Positions 8,930 to 19,432 are shown, counted from the first letter of the stretch. The stretch: 38,012 nucleotides of DNA from Bacteroidota bacterium (GCA_947491825.1 CANLLM010000012.1:1-38012); one strand, 5' to 3'. Numbers and translations: made by a program. The notes: a model not told the origin generated them from the letters alone.

Positions 8930-10171
8930 CTAGTTTATTTTGGATCCATTAATAATCACGGTATCTATCAAATCAACCCCAAAACTATAAGGCATAAACG
9001 CCAGTGATGGTATTTGTTTTGTGATGATCACATTACCTAGTTTACCTTTTGTAATACTTCCGTGTGTATGGCTTAATTCTAGTGCATATGCTCCGTTAAT
9101 GGTTGTTGCATTGATGGCTTCTTTGGGTGTGAGCTTCATTTGTGTACAAGCTAAAGCCAAAACAAAACTCATACGTCCGTTTGGCGATGAGCCCGGATTG
9201 TAATCGCTGGCCAAACAAAACGGTAAACCTGCATCAATTAATTGCCTTCCAGGTGCGTATGGTATACCTAAAAAGAAGGAACAATTGGGCAACCCAACGG
9301 GCATGGTATTTCCGCTTTTTAAGCTGGCAATTTCTGCTTCTCCAGTATACTCTAAATGGTCAACACTTAATGCTTGGTGTTTAACCGCAATCTGCACACC
9401 ACCCGTATAACCAAGTTCGTTGCCATGTATTTTTGCTTTTAAACCATATTGTTTCGCTGCAATAAGAATTCGTTCCGTTTCATCCACAGTGAAAAATCCT
9501 TGGTCACAAAATACATCACAATACTCAGCTAAATTTTCGGCTGCAACTTCTGGTAACATATCATTTATAACCAAATTAATATATCCTTCTCGGTTTTGCT
9601 TGTACTCGGTTGGTATGGCATGTGCACCCAGAAAGGTTGCTTTAATCGTTATAGGTGAAATGGCTTTCAAACGTTTAATAACCCGCAACATCTTCATTTC
9701 ATCTTCAACAGTAAGCCCATACCCACTTTTTATCTCAATGGCACCTGTTCCATATTTAATCACCTCAAACAACCTGGCTTTTGCACTTTCAAACAATTCG
9801 TCTTCACTCATGGCTTGCAGTTTTCGCGCAGAGTTTAAAATGCCACCACCAGCTTCAGCAATCTCTTCATAACTTTTACCTTTGATACGCATCACAAATT
9901 CTTCTTCTCTGCTTTTTGCAAAAACGATGTGCGTGTGAGAGTCAACAAAGCAAGGTAATACAAATCTATTATTAGCATCAATCACTTCGGCTGTTGTTTC
10001 TGGTAGATCATTCATAACGCCAAAGTCTATTATAATACCATCATTAATTAATAAATAGGCATTATCAATGTTATTAAGTATGTCCATTTCGGTACCCGAT
10101 TTTTTTTGAATGGATACATCCTGTATTATACCGTATAACGACTTTATGTTTATAATAAGTACTGATTTCAT
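8930..10171 (-). CDS. hutI: Imidazolonepropionase
   Basis: VLPCFVDSHTHIVFAKSREEEFVMRIKGKSYEEIAEAGGGILNSAR, AIEIKSGYGL, ATFLGAHAIP, KIHGNELGYTGG, LASDYNPGSSPNG. Confidence 0.95.
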   Translation of the reverse strand: MKSVLIINIKSLYGIIQDVSIQKKSGTEMDILNNIDNAYLLINDGIIIDFGVMNDLPETTAEVIDANNRFVLPCFVDSHTHIVFAKSREEEFVMRIKGKSYEEIAEAGGGILNSARKLQAMSEDELFESAKARLFEVIKYGTGAIEIKSGYGLTVEDEMKMLRVIKRLKAISPITIKATFLGAHAIPTEYKQNREGYINLVINDMLPEVAAENLAEYCDVFCDQGFFTVDETERILIAAKQYGLKAKIHGNELGYTGGVQIAVKHQALSVDHLEYTGEAEIASLKSGNTMPVGLPNCSFFLGIPYAPGRQLIDAGLPFCLASDYNPGSSPNGRMSFVLALACTQMKLTPKEAINATTINGAYALELSHTHGSITKGKLGNVIITKQIPSLAFMPYSFGVDLIDTVIINGSKIN

Positions 10172-10256
10172 ATCACAGGCAAATAACGAACATGTTGAAT
10201 AATATAAAAAATAAATCGCTCAAGGGTTATTTTTGAATGATTTACTTTGTGTAATA

Positions 10257-10775
10257 ATGAAAGACCTACAACTAATATTACAAACACCTATAAAAAAGGG
10301 TAATGATGTTTGGATTGCAGATACTGCGCGTGTTTTTGGACTGGTAACTTTAGGTGACGAGTGTTCGGTATGGTTTGGAGCCGTATTGCGTGGTGATGCC
10401 GATACGATTAATGTTGGGAACAGAAGCAATATTCAAGAAAACGCAGTTGTTCATGTTGATCCAGGTTTCCCTACCCAAATTGGTCATGATTGTATTGTTG
10501 GTCATGGTGCAATAGTGCATGGAGCAAAGCTTGGAAACCACGTGTTGGTGGGTATGCATGCAACGGTTTTAAATGGTGCAACGGTAGGTGATTTCTGTAT
10601 TATTGGTGCCCATGCATTAGTAACAGAGGGAATGGTAATTCCAGATTATAGTATTGTGATTGGTTCTCCTGGCAAAGTAGTCAAGCAATTATCTCCTGAG
10701 CACATCGAAAAAGTGAAACGTAATGCGCAATCTTACGTAGATTTAAGTAAGGAATATTTGAAGTATTGGAAATAA
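10257..10775 (+). CDS. Gamma-carbonic anhydrase family hexapeptide-repeat protein (YrdA-like)
   Basis: GDECSVWFGAVLRGDADTINVGNRSNIQENAVVHVD, CIVGHGAIVHGAKLGNHVLVGMHATVLNGATVGD; start placed at MKDLQ within the supplied ORF. Confidence 0.93.
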   Translation: MKDLQLILQTPIKKGNDVWIADTARVFGLVTLGDECSVWFGAVLRGDADTINVGNRSNIQENAVVHVDPGFPTQIGHDCIVGHGAIVHGAKLGNHVLVGMHATVLNGATVGDFCIIGAHALVTEGMVIPDYSIVIGSPGKVVKQLSPEHIEKVKRNAQSYVDLSKEYLKYWK

Positions 10776-10893
10776 ACAAATTGGATTTTTGTATTGGTTA
10801 GTCATTCAATTATTTTTAAGATCTTTCATCTCACTTATATTAATTGCTCTAATTGTATATTTATCACGTAAAATTGCAGTCTCAATTTTATCA

Positions 10894-12639
10894 ATGAAAA
10901 TACTAGTTACTTACCTTAAACGATACAAAAAATTAGTGGGCTTATCCATGTTATTTGCCACCATTAACCAGGTTTTTTCTTTGCTTGACCCACTAATTTA
11001 CGGAAAAATAATTGACCAATATGCCCAACATGCTTCATCGTTTACCCAGAGCCAATTTATAAAAGGTGCAGGGGTATTAATTTTAGCGGCTATTGGCGTG
11101 GCAATGGTAAGTCGCATTGCAAAGGCTTTTCAGGATTATACCGTTAACTTGGTAATACAAAAATTAGGTGCTGATATTTATACGGATGGTTTAAAACATA
11201 CATTACAAATCCCATTTAGCGAGTTCGAAGACCAACGTAGTGGGGAAACTTTAAATATTTTACAAAAAGTAAGGATCGATACCGAAAAGTTTATCATGAG
11301 TTTTGTGAATATTCTTTTTGCATCGCTTGTGGGTATCGTATTTGTGATGGTATATGCCATAAATGTGCATGGGGGGTTAATTGTTATTTATGTAGTTGCT
11401 GCAACATCGTTAAGTGTTATTACCAACTATTTATCAAAGCGCGTAAAAAAAGTACAAACCAATATTGTCCGTGAAACAAGGATGCTTGCTGGAAGTACAA
11501 CCGAAAGCTTACGTAATATTGAGTTGGTTAAAAGTTTAGGTTTAACCAACCAAGAAACAAACCGATTAAATGCAGCAACAAAAAAAATATTGCAATTGGA
11601 GTTAAAAAAGGTACGCGATATACGTAGTATCTCTTTTGTGCAAGGTACCTTGGTTAACTTACTTCGTCAGTCTATTTTGTTTATGCTTTTGTATTTAATT
11701 TTTGAAGGGCAATTGAGTGTCGGTGAAATCATTACGCTGCAATTTTATTCTTTCTTTATTTTTGGTCCTTTACAAGAGGTAGGCAATGTGATTATCAGCT
11801 ACCGTGAGGCAGAAGCTTCGTTGGCTAATTTTGAGCAAATCATGAATACGCCTCTGGAGCCTAAGCCTACTTCTCCAAAGCATCTTGGAGCGATACAAAT
11901 CATGAGATTTAACGAGGTGGTATTTAGGCACAAGTCTGCCGGTTATGATGCAGTGAGTAAAATTAGCTTTGATGTAAATAAAGGTGAAACCATTGCTTTT
12001 GTTGGCCCAAGTGGAAGCGGTAAAAGCACTTTGGTTAAATTACTGGTTGGATTGTATTCGCCAAATTCGGGTAGTATTTTGTATAACAATATGCTTTCAA
12101 CCGATATTGATAAAGATGAACTACAACAACAACTTGGATTTGTTACACAAGATACCCAATTGTTTTCGGGTACTATAAAAGAGAATTTATTGTTTGTTAA
12201 ACCTAATGCAACAGATACAGAGTTGGAAGAAGTCTTGGAAAAATCTGCTTGCAGCAATATTGTAAAGCGCAGCGAAAATGGTTTAGATACGATGATAGGG
12301 GAGGGAGGAATGAAATTGAGTGGTGGCGAAAAGCAACGTTTGTCAATTGCACGTGCATTGCTACGTAATCCGCGTATTATGGTTTTTGATGAGGCAACCT
12401 CAGCACTCGATTCCATCACAGAGGCGTCTATTTCTGATACAATAAAAAACATTTCAGATAAAAAGGATAGTATAACAGTTTTAATAGCACATCGTTTATC
12501 AACTATTATGCATGCTGATAGGATTTTTGTATTAGAAAAGGGTGTTGTAATTGAAACGGGTAAACACCAAGATTTATTAAATGAAAAAGGTTTGTACTAT
12601 GCCATGTGGCGCCAGCAGATTGGTGAGCGTAGGATTTAA
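10894..12639 (+). CDS. ABC exporter, fused TM and ATPase domains
   Basis: Walker A GPSGSGKSTLV, signature LSGGEKQRLSIARALL, Walker B IMVFDEATSALD; start likely MKILVTYLKRYKK. Confidence 0.93.
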   Translation: MKILVTYLKRYKKLVGLSMLFATINQVFSLLDPLIYGKIIDQYAQHASSFTQSQFIKGAGVLILAAIGVAMVSRIAKAFQDYTVNLVIQKLGADIYTDGLKHTLQIPFSEFEDQRSGETLNILQKVRIDTEKFIMSFVNILFASLVGIVFVMVYAINVHGGLIVIYVVAATSLSVITNYLSKRVKKVQTNIVRETRMLAGSTTESLRNIELVKSLGLTNQETNRLNAATKKILQLELKKVRDIRSISFVQGTLVNLLRQSILFMLLYLIFEGQLSVGEIITLQFYSFFIFGPLQEVGNVIISYREAEASLANFEQIMNTPLEPKPTSPKHLGAIQIMRFNEVVFRHKSAGYDAVSKISFDVNKGETIAFVGPSGSGKSTLVKLLVGLYSPNSGSILYNNMLSTDIDKDELQQQLGFVTQDTQLFSGTIKENLLFVKPNATDTELEEVLEKSACSNIVKRSENGLDTMIGEGGMKLSGGEKQRLSIARALLRNPRIMVFDEATSALDSITEASISDTIKNISDKKDSITVLIAHRLSTIMHADRIFVLEKGVVIETGKHQDLLNEKGLYYAMWRQQIGERRI

Positions 12640-12802
12640 TAATGCTTTTGTCTTGGCCTTTTGCTTTCAATATGCTCTTGTTTAAGGTCATCTAATTAGT
12701 AGTTACCCATTGATTATTCTAACCAAAAATATATGGATTATCATTTCAATATTTAATAGCCACCAACAAATATCTTATCTTCACGGCCTAGTATATAAAT
12801 AG

Positions 12803-14176
12803 ATGTACAAAACATATAAACCCTATTTTGCTCAAATTTTAAGACTTAGTTACCCGATTATAATAGGACAAATTGGTATTGTTTTAATGGGTGTTGCAGA
12901 TGTTGTGATGATTGGTAATATTAACGCCACTAATTTGGCGGCAGCTGGTTTGGCCAACTCTGTTTATTTTCTGGTTTCAATTATTGGTATAGGAACTTTA
13001 TCTGCAGTATCACCAATTGTTGCCAAAGCTAAAGGGGCTGGCCATGCCAACGAAACAGCTTTGTTACTTAGGCAAAGTATCTGGGCTTCGCTAACGTTAA
13101 GTATTTTTATTGTAGCTATTTTGTACATACTAACAATAAATCTGGAGTGGTTCGGGCAGAGCGAAGAGGTTACCGTGCTAACAAAATCTTACCTGCATAT
13201 ATTAAACGGAGGCACTGTTTTCATGTTACTGTTTACTGCTATAAAACAGTTTAGTGATGGGTTGTCTATAACCAAGCCCTCTGCTATTATTACCATATTG
13301 GGTTTGGCGCTTAACGTATTTTTAAATTGGGTTTTAATTTATGGAAAGTTTGGTTTACCTGCTTTAGAACTTGATGGTGCAGGTTATGCTACTTCTTTTA
13401 CCCGATTGCTAATGGCATTCGCTATGTTAGTTTTTGTTTTAAGAGGTAATGTATACAAACCGTGGCTTAAAATTAAAGAGCAAATCGGGGGTTTAAGTTT
13501 ATTCAAAGACATCTTCCGTATCGGATTGCCATCGGGTATGCAATATTTTTTTGAGGTTGGTGCGTTTGCTTCCGCAGCAATTATGATAGGGTGGTTTAGT
13601 AAAGAGCAACTTGCGGCTCACCACATCGCGATCAACCTAGCATCGGTTACCTATATGGTTGCTACAGGGTTATCAGCAGGAGGTGGCATTGCCGTAGGAG
13701 ATGCTTGGGGACGTAAGAATAAAACAGACCTCATTATGTCGGGTAAGGCAGCATTAATTATGAGTTTGTTGTTTATGGGCAGTACTGCATTATTATTTGC
13801 GGTATTTAATACCTTTTTTGTTGGTTTATATATTGATGATGTTTTGGTTGGAGGAATGGCAGCAAATCTTCTATTAATTGCAGCATTATTTCAGCTTAGT
13901 GATGGTATACAATGTGTTAGTTTAGGTATTTTACGCGCAATCAATGATACTAAAATGCCAACAGTCTTTACGGTTATAGCTTATTGGGTAATTGGTATTC
14001 CAATCGGTTGGTTATTGGCAAAATATTTCGATTTAGGATTGTACGGAATTTGGTTTGGTTTGAGTCTAGGGTTAACTTACTCAGCAATTATTTTAAGCCG
14101 TAGGTTTTTAAAAGAATCGCGGGAGTTTGATTTTGTGAAAGCAGAACAACAACACTACAACGAACTTATTAATTAA
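12803..14176 (+). CDS. MATE family efflux transporter
   Basis: ILRLSYPIIIGQIGIVLMGVADVVMIGNINATNLAAAGLANSVYFL; IGLPSGMQYFFEVGAFASAAIMIGW. Confidence 0.93.
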   Translation: MYKTYKPYFAQILRLSYPIIIGQIGIVLMGVADVVMIGNINATNLAAAGLANSVYFLVSIIGIGTLSAVSPIVAKAKGAGHANETALLLRQSIWASLTLSIFIVAILYILTINLEWFGQSEEVTVLTKSYLHILNGGTVFMLLFTAIKQFSDGLSITKPSAIITILGLALNVFLNWVLIYGKFGLPALELDGAGYATSFTRLLMAFAMLVFVLRGNVYKPWLKIKEQIGGLSLFKDIFRIGLPSGMQYFFEVGAFASAAIMIGWFSKEQLAAHHIAINLASVTYMVATGLSAGGGIAVGDAWGRKNKTDLIMSGKAALIMSLLFMGSTALLFAVFNTFFVGLYIDDVLVGGMAANLLLIAALFQLSDGIQCVSLGILRAINDTKMPTVFTVIAYWVIGIPIGWLLAKYFDLGLYGIWFGLSLGLTYSAIILSRRFLKESREFDFVKAEQQHYNELIN

Positions 14177-14178
14177 TC

Positions 14179-15093
14179 ATGAATTCAAACCTTAAGGTGC
14201 ACTTCGCGCTGTTTACCGTATCGTTGATTTATGGTGCTACATTTACTATTGCAAAACAGGTGATGCCAACATATATTCAGCCTTTTGCTTTTATATTGAT
14301 GCGTGTTTCAGTAGCGGCTATTTTCATTTTCATTTTCCATTCTATTTTCATCAAAAGAAAAATTACTGATTGGCGCGATATGAAGCAACTTTTTGTGAGT
14401 GCGTTATTTGGCGTTGCTTTTAATATGCTGCTTTTTTTTAAAGGACTTTCAATCACAACACCAATTAATGGCGCAGTACTTATGATGAATACCCCAATTT
14501 TTGTGGTGGTATTTGCTGCTTTATATCTAAATGAAAAAATTACCTATCAAAAAGTTATTGGTATTTTAATTGCAGCATTTGGTGCAGTTTTATTAATGGG
14601 AGGAACCAATTTTAATTTTAGCGGGCAAACGGTGTGGGGCGATGTTATGGTTACTGCCAATGCCATTATCTATGCATTTTATCTTGTATATGCCAAGTCG
14701 CTTATGCAAAAATATCACCCACTAACGGTAACCATGTGGAGTTTTTTATTCGGTTGGTTGGTGGTTTTACCTTTTGGTGCCGGAGAGTTTATGGAAATTA
14801 ACTTCAACGATTTTACGCCCCAAATATGGCTTTTTGTGGCTTTCGTAACAATAGGCTCTACCTTTTTAACCTATGTGCTAAATGCATACGCACTGCGTAA
14901 GGCCAGTTCGTCTTTAGTCGGAAGTTACATATACCTTCAACCTGTATTGGCTACTTTAATTGCTGTTATATCGGGTAAGGACATGCTTACTCTTGAAAAA
15001 CTCATGTATGTTATGGTAATTTTTTGTGGAGTGTTTCTGGTGAGTTGGAAAAAGAATTTGGCAGAAAGCATCACCTCTAAATCCATTCAGTAA
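14179..15093 (+). CDS. EamA/DMT superfamily transporter
   Basis: Repeated EamA hydrophobic pattern; YGATFTIAKQVMP, LNEKITYQKVIGILIAAFGAVLLM, GSTFLTYVLNAYALRKASSSLVGSYIYLQPVLA. Confidence 0.9.
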   Translation: MNSNLKVHFALFTVSLIYGATFTIAKQVMPTYIQPFAFILMRVSVAAIFIFIFHSIFIKRKITDWRDMKQLFVSALFGVAFNMLLFFKGLSITTPINGAVLMMNTPIFVVVFAALYLNEKITYQKVIGILIAAFGAVLLMGGTNFNFSGQTVWGDVMVTANAIIYAFYLVYAKSLMQKYHPLTVTMWSFLFGWLVVLPFGAGEFMEINFNDFTPQIWLFVAFVTIGSTFLTYVLNAYALRKASSSLVGSYIYLQPVLATLIAVISGKDMLTLEKLMYVMVIFCGVFLVSWKKNLAESITSKSIQ

Positions 15094-15134
15094 AAAAAAT
15101 GCCCCGAAGTAATTAACTAACGAGGCATTTTTTT
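15092..15134. terminator. Bidirectional terminator between EamA and DUF4468-like genes
   Basis: AAAAAAATGCCCCG...CGAGGCATTTTTTT. Confidence 0.75.
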
Positions 15135-15149
15135 GGTTTTTATTATCTA

Positions 15150-15845
15150 CTACCAATCTTCTTCATCTACTATAATTGGATCTTTCATGTGTTTAGTAAA
15201 ATCCTCCATTAATCTTTTAATATCGGTATCTGCATCACGCAATATCTTATCATAGGTTTTTACCGATTTTGGTGATGTATAATAGAATTCGAAATAATTA
15301 CGAATGGCACTACCATTATTAGCTTTAATGCCTTCGTGAACCAAATTGCTTATTTGGTATTTGTACCTTCCCTCTTTTATCCAAACGGTTACTTTAAATT
15401 GATGTTTACCAGTAGGTATTTTTGTGTATTTACTATTATAATTGTACGCAGTAATTACTCCGTTAATCACCAATTTTTGATTTTTCTTATCAATTTCAAA
15501 TAATGTTTTCTCATTTTTACTAAATCTGAGTTGAGCCCATCTTTTAGCCCTAACATATAATGAATCTGAACCAGTTTCTTCTTGTTCAACCACACCTAGA
15601 TAGGTGATCAAGTTAGTTACTGAATCGATGTTTAATACAATACGCTCGAATGGCTTTGCAGCAACCCCACCTTCCTGTGCAGGCTCTATTGGATTGCCAT
15701 TTTCGTCATACTGTTGCTCTTCTTGTTGCGTACTATCAGGTTTCTCAGTTGTTTGTGCATCACTGGTTTCTTCCGGGTTCTGTATTTGACTAAAGCCCAC
15801 CATACTTATCACACTAAATACAAATAATAGGATTACTTTTTTCAT
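15150..15845 (-). CDS. Secreted DUF4468-like (TBP-like fold) protein
   Basis: Signal peptide MKKVILLFVFSVISMVGFSQ; RIVLNIDSVTNLITYLGVVEQEETGSDSLYVRAKRWAQLRFSKN; supplied ORF probably starts 26 codons too early. Confidence 0.65.
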   Translation of the reverse strand: MKKVILLFVFSVISMVGFSQIQNPEETSDAQTTEKPDSTQQEEQQYDENGNPIEPAQEGGVAAKPFERIVLNIDSVTNLITYLGVVEQEETGSDSLYVRAKRWAQLRFSKNEKTLFEIDKKNQKLVINGVITAYNYNSKYTKIPTGKHQFKVTVWIKEGRYKYQISNLVHEGIKANNGSAIRNYFEFYYTSPKSVKTYDKILRDADTDIKRLMEDFTKHMKDPIIVDEEDW

Positions 15846-16008
15846 TCTCTGTCGGTTGCTTTTTAACTCAATTAAATTGTTGTTTACTGTTTGGCAAAAA
15901 TAGAAAATCATTTTGTTTTTCAAACCCCAATGTAAACGATATTTTTGGTGCGCTGTTTACAAAGCTAAACGTTTGCCCTTTTAGTTTAATATTTGCAGCC
16001 TTAAAATT

Positions 16009-17715
16009 ATGCAGCAACACGTAAATTCTATAGCCATAACCTGTGGCTTACTTGGCATTAAACATGTGGTAATCAGCCCCGGATCTCGGTCTGCGCCCTT
16101 GGTTTTGGCTTTTGCCCAGCATCAAAATTTTATTATTCATGTGGCTATTGACGAGAGGTGTGCAGCTTATATGGCCATGGGAATGGCCCAACAAAAACAA
16201 ATACCCGTTGTGCTTATTTGCACTTCTGGGACAGCTGTGGCCAATTATTACCCTGCCGTGACCGAAGCTTTTTATCAAAAAATACCGCTTTTAGTGCTTA
16301 CAGCTGATCGCCCTGATGATTTACTTGACCAACAGGACGGGCAAATGATTAATCAAAAAAATCTATTTGGGCACCACGTAAGGGCCTTTTATCAACTTAA
16401 GTGTTATCCTCATGGTGCTGAAAATCATCGTGAAATAACAGTTATAGTTGCCGAAGCAATTGGGTTGACTACTTTCCCTGTAAAAGGGCCAGTACATATT
16501 AATGTACCTTTAAAAGAACCCCTCTATCCCAAATCTCTTTTACCTAATCAAATCCCAAATCTTGAAAAAAGCATTTTCAATTGGTTAAACCACCACGTTT
16601 ATAAGCCAATAGACGGTATTTCTGATAATGACTTTATACAACTTGAACAAGCATGGATAAGTGCACCGAAAAAAATGATTTTAATAGGGCAGGGAGCGAT
16701 GCACGAAAAATGGATTACACCTTTATTGGCATTAAAAGATCAAGCAGATGTGGTAATTATTGCAGATGTTGTAAGTAATAAACATGCAATCGCCAATGTG
16801 TACCATGTAGATAAATTACTTGGTGCAGTTGATAACAAAATGCTAAAAGAACTATCACCTGATTTATTGATAAGTTTTGGTGGTCCTGTATTATCAAAAA
16901 GTTTAAAAAACTGGCTAAAGCAACAAAAACCTACCTGGCATTTTCGTGTTCAACAAGAGCCTGAGCAAATCAATACATATAACAATGTTACCAAATTCTT
17001 GAGGGCTGATGTTAATGAAACATTACAGCAAATAGCAGCAATTAAGTGGAATAACAATTCTGATTTAGTGTTTAGTGACAAATGGAAGAAAGCTTCTTCG
17101 GATATGAAAAAAAAAGTCACTGTATTTGTAAAAAAACCTATATGGAGTGAGTTGCACGTAACCTATCATGTATTAAATCATATTCCTGATTGTGCTAATT
17201 TACAATTGGCTAACAGCAGCGTGGTGCGTTATGTTAGTTGGCTTGATATGTTAAATGATAGTTGGATTATAAATAGCAATAGAGGAACCAGTGGAATAGA
17301 TGGGTGCACAAGCACGGCCCTAGGTGCTGCAAAAGTAAATTTAAGGCCAACTGTTTTACTAACGGGAGATATTGCTTTTTTATACGATAAAAATGCGTTT
17401 TGGTTGAATGATATTCCACAAAATTTACGTGTGGTTGTGTTTAACAATGGGGGTGGTGGAATATTTACTTTAATTGACGGCCCAACTCAGCATAAACAGT
17501 TTACACATTTATTTACTACACCGCACCAACGTAATGTAAAATCTGTTGCTATTGATAATGGATTAGATTATTACTTTTGCGAATCTTACAGCAATTTAGA
17601 TAAAGTACTCACTCAGTTTTTTGAACCAACAAATGGTGCTGCAGTTTTAGAATTAAAGTTTGATATGAAGAAGAACGCTAAAATATTTGAAGCATTTAAA
17701 AAGATAAAACTATAA
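16009..17715 (+). CDS. menD: SEPHCHC synthase
   Basis: ISPGSRSAPLVLAF, VAIDERCAAYMAMGMAQQ, TSGTAVANYYPAVTEAFY, TADRPDDL, NRGTSGIDGCTSTALGAA, NNGGGGIF. Confidence 0.96.
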   Translation: MQQHVNSIAITCGLLGIKHVVISPGSRSAPLVLAFAQHQNFIIHVAIDERCAAYMAMGMAQQKQIPVVLICTSGTAVANYYPAVTEAFYQKIPLLVLTADRPDDLLDQQDGQMINQKNLFGHHVRAFYQLKCYPHGAENHREITVIVAEAIGLTTFPVKGPVHINVPLKEPLYPKSLLPNQIPNLEKSIFNWLNHHVYKPIDGISDNDFIQLEQAWISAPKKMILIGQGAMHEKWITPLLALKDQADVVIIADVVSNKHAIANVYHVDKLLGAVDNKMLKELSPDLLISFGGPVLSKSLKNWLKQQKPTWHFRVQQEPEQINTYNNVTKFLRADVNETLQQIAAIKWNNNSDLVFSDKWKKASSDMKKKVTVFVKKPIWSELHVTYHVLNHIPDCANLQLANSSVVRYVSWLDMLNDSWIINSNRGTSGIDGCTSTALGAAKVNLRPTVLLTGDIAFLYDKNAFWLNDIPQNLRVVVFNNGGGGIFTLIDGPTQHKQFTHLFTTPHQRNVKSVAIDNGLDYYFCESYSNLDKVLTQFFEPTNGAAVLELKFDMKKNAKIFEAFKKIKL

Positions 17716-17730
17716 AATAAAGAGAACAAT

Positions 17731-18555
17731 ATGGAAAGTAAATATGATTGGCAAATCATTAAAGAATATAAAGAGATTAAATTTTCTTTTTTCGAAGGTG
17801 TAGCTAAAATTAGTATCAACCGTCCGGAAAAGCACAATGCATTTACGCCATTAACCGTAAAGGAAATGAGTGAAGCTATGGAATTAGCTCGCCAAGATGA
17901 GCATGTATACTGTGTAATTTTAACAGGTGAAGGTGGAAAAGCATTTTGTAGTGGTGGCGATCAAAGCGTTCGTGGTCATGGTGGTTATATTGGTAATGAT
18001 GGCATTCCGCGTTTAAATGTGTTGGATTTACAAATGCAAATTCGCAGAATACCCAAACCAGTAATTGCTATGGTAGCAGGTTATGCAATTGGAGGGGGGC
18101 ATGTGTTACACGTCATTTGCGATTTAACTATTGCTGCAGAAAACGCTAAATTTGGTCAAACAGGTCCTAAAGTTGGTAGTTTTGACGGTGGTTTTGGTGC
18201 TGGTTATTTGGCACGTATAGTAGGGCAAAAGAAGGCACGTGAAATTTGGTTTTTGTGTGATCAATACAACGCACAAGAAGCATTAGATATGGGTTTGGTG
18301 AATAAAGTTGTTCCGCTAGAAATGCTTGAGGATGCTACTTTAGATTGGTGCCGTAAGATTATGGAGAAAAGTCCTATTGCATTGCGAATGCTTAAAAGTG
18401 CATTTAATGCCGAATTGGACGGACAAGCGGGTATACAAGAGTTGGCTGGTAACAGTACGTTGTTGTATTATATGAGTGACGAAGCCAAAGAAGGCAAAAA
18501 CTCTTTCTTGGAAAAACGCAAGCCGGACTTTAAGAAGTTTCCTAAGTTTCCTTAG
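17731..18555 (+). CDS. menB: 1,4-dihydroxy-2-naphthoyl-CoA synthase
   Basis: [74 protein letters not shown]. Confidence 0.96.
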   Translation: MESKYDWQIIKEYKEIKFSFFEGVAKISINRPEKHNAFTPLTVKEMSEAMELARQDEHVYCVILTGEGGKAFCSGGDQSVRGHGGYIGNDGIPRLNVLDLQMQIRRIPKPVIAMVAGYAIGGGHVLHVICDLTIAAENAKFGQTGPKVGSFDGGFGAGYLARIVGQKKAREIWFLCDQYNAQEALDMGLVNKVVPLEMLEDATLDWCRKIMEKSPIALRMLKSAFNAELDGQAGIQELAGNSTLLYYMSDEAKEGKNSFLEKRKPDFKKFPKFP

Positions 18556-18580
18556 CTCACAGCATACTTTCTAATTATAA

Positions 18581-18619
18581 AATATCCCCTTACTGAATGT
18601 TATCAATGAGGGGACATTT
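18581..18619. terminator. Stem-loop between menB and the DUF3050-like gene
   Basis: AATATCCCCTTACTGaatgttatcAATGAGGGGACATTT imperfect inverted repeat. Confidence 0.6.
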
Positions 18620-18637
18620 ATTTAATTATTTATTCTA

Positions 18638-19432
18638 TTATCCTTTAGATTGTTCGGGTAGTGATTGTAATATTCCATCCCAAAGTTCAAGTCTTGCTTG
18701 TAAACTTTTTTTCACCCAAAATTCAGCTTCAGCAATTTTTGTTTCGTCATTTCCAAAAAGCTCTTCAGTCATGGCTAATGCAAGATGGCTGTGGTGATCT
18801 CCATCTACTTCAATATGTCTTTCTAAATAGTATTTAAATGTGCCGAATTGGCCATTGCTTTTTTGATTGAGGTCGTTAACCAAACCAATAAACATTGCTG
18901 GAATGAGATCTTCTCTGCCAAAGGTAAAAACAGCTGCCATTACATGTGGCTTATTCGTAGCAATTACATCAAAGGTAGTTTTTACAAATTGCCTTACAGA
19001 TGGAACTTTAATTTCGTTTAACGCATCTTCAATCAACTTCCCATTTCGCAGCATGTTTACAAAACTTTCAATCGTTTTTGTATCGGCCTTGGCCTGTGTC
19101 ATACTTTTAAGGTATAACTCGAAATGACTGGTTCTAATGCCATCTTCGTCCACATCACTTTCTTCACCAACAACAATTTCATTTATCAAATACCTTGTTG
19201 ATGCGCTGCCAACAGGAAACCAAGGAATATTTACATTGGTTAAATGTATCTGCAAACCTTTTAGTAAACTCATAAAATCCCAAACAGCAAATACATGTTG
19301 TTCCATAAATAGTCTCACATCATCGGGATGGTGCATGCGTTTATATAATGGATGATTAATAAGTTTTTCTTTTTCTGTTGCAGTATTTTCCTGGATAATA
19401 GTTGTTCCTTTATTCATATTTTGGTTGATCAA
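18638..19432 (-). CDS. DUF3050-family protein (heme-oxygenase-like fold)
   Basis: HPLYKRMHHPDDVRLFMEQHVFAVWDFMSLLKGLQ..., GEESDVDEDGIRTSHFELYL, YYLERHIEVDGDHHSHLA. Confidence 0.75.
   Translation of the reverse strand: MINQNMNKGTTIIQENTATEKEKLINHPLYKRMHHPDDVRLFMEQHVFAVWDFMSLLKGLQIHLTNVNIPWFPVGSASTRYLINEIVVGEESDVDEDGIRTSHFELYLKSMTQAKADTKTIESFVNMLRNGKLIEDALNEIKVPSVRQFVKTTFDVIATNKPHVMAAVFTFGREDLIPAMFIGLVNDLNQKSNGQFGTFKYYLERHIEVDGDHHSHLALAMTEELFGNDETKIAEAEFWVKKSLQARLELWDGILQSLPEQSKG

Noticed and set aside
9420-9872. 150-aa plus-strand ORF inside hutI
   Set aside because: Shadow ORF opposite a conserved enzyme; no recognisable motifs
11943-12452. 169-aa minus-strand ORF inside the ABC ATPase domain
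   Set aside because: Mirror ORF of a conserved Walker A/signature region; Ser/Leu-rich shadow translation
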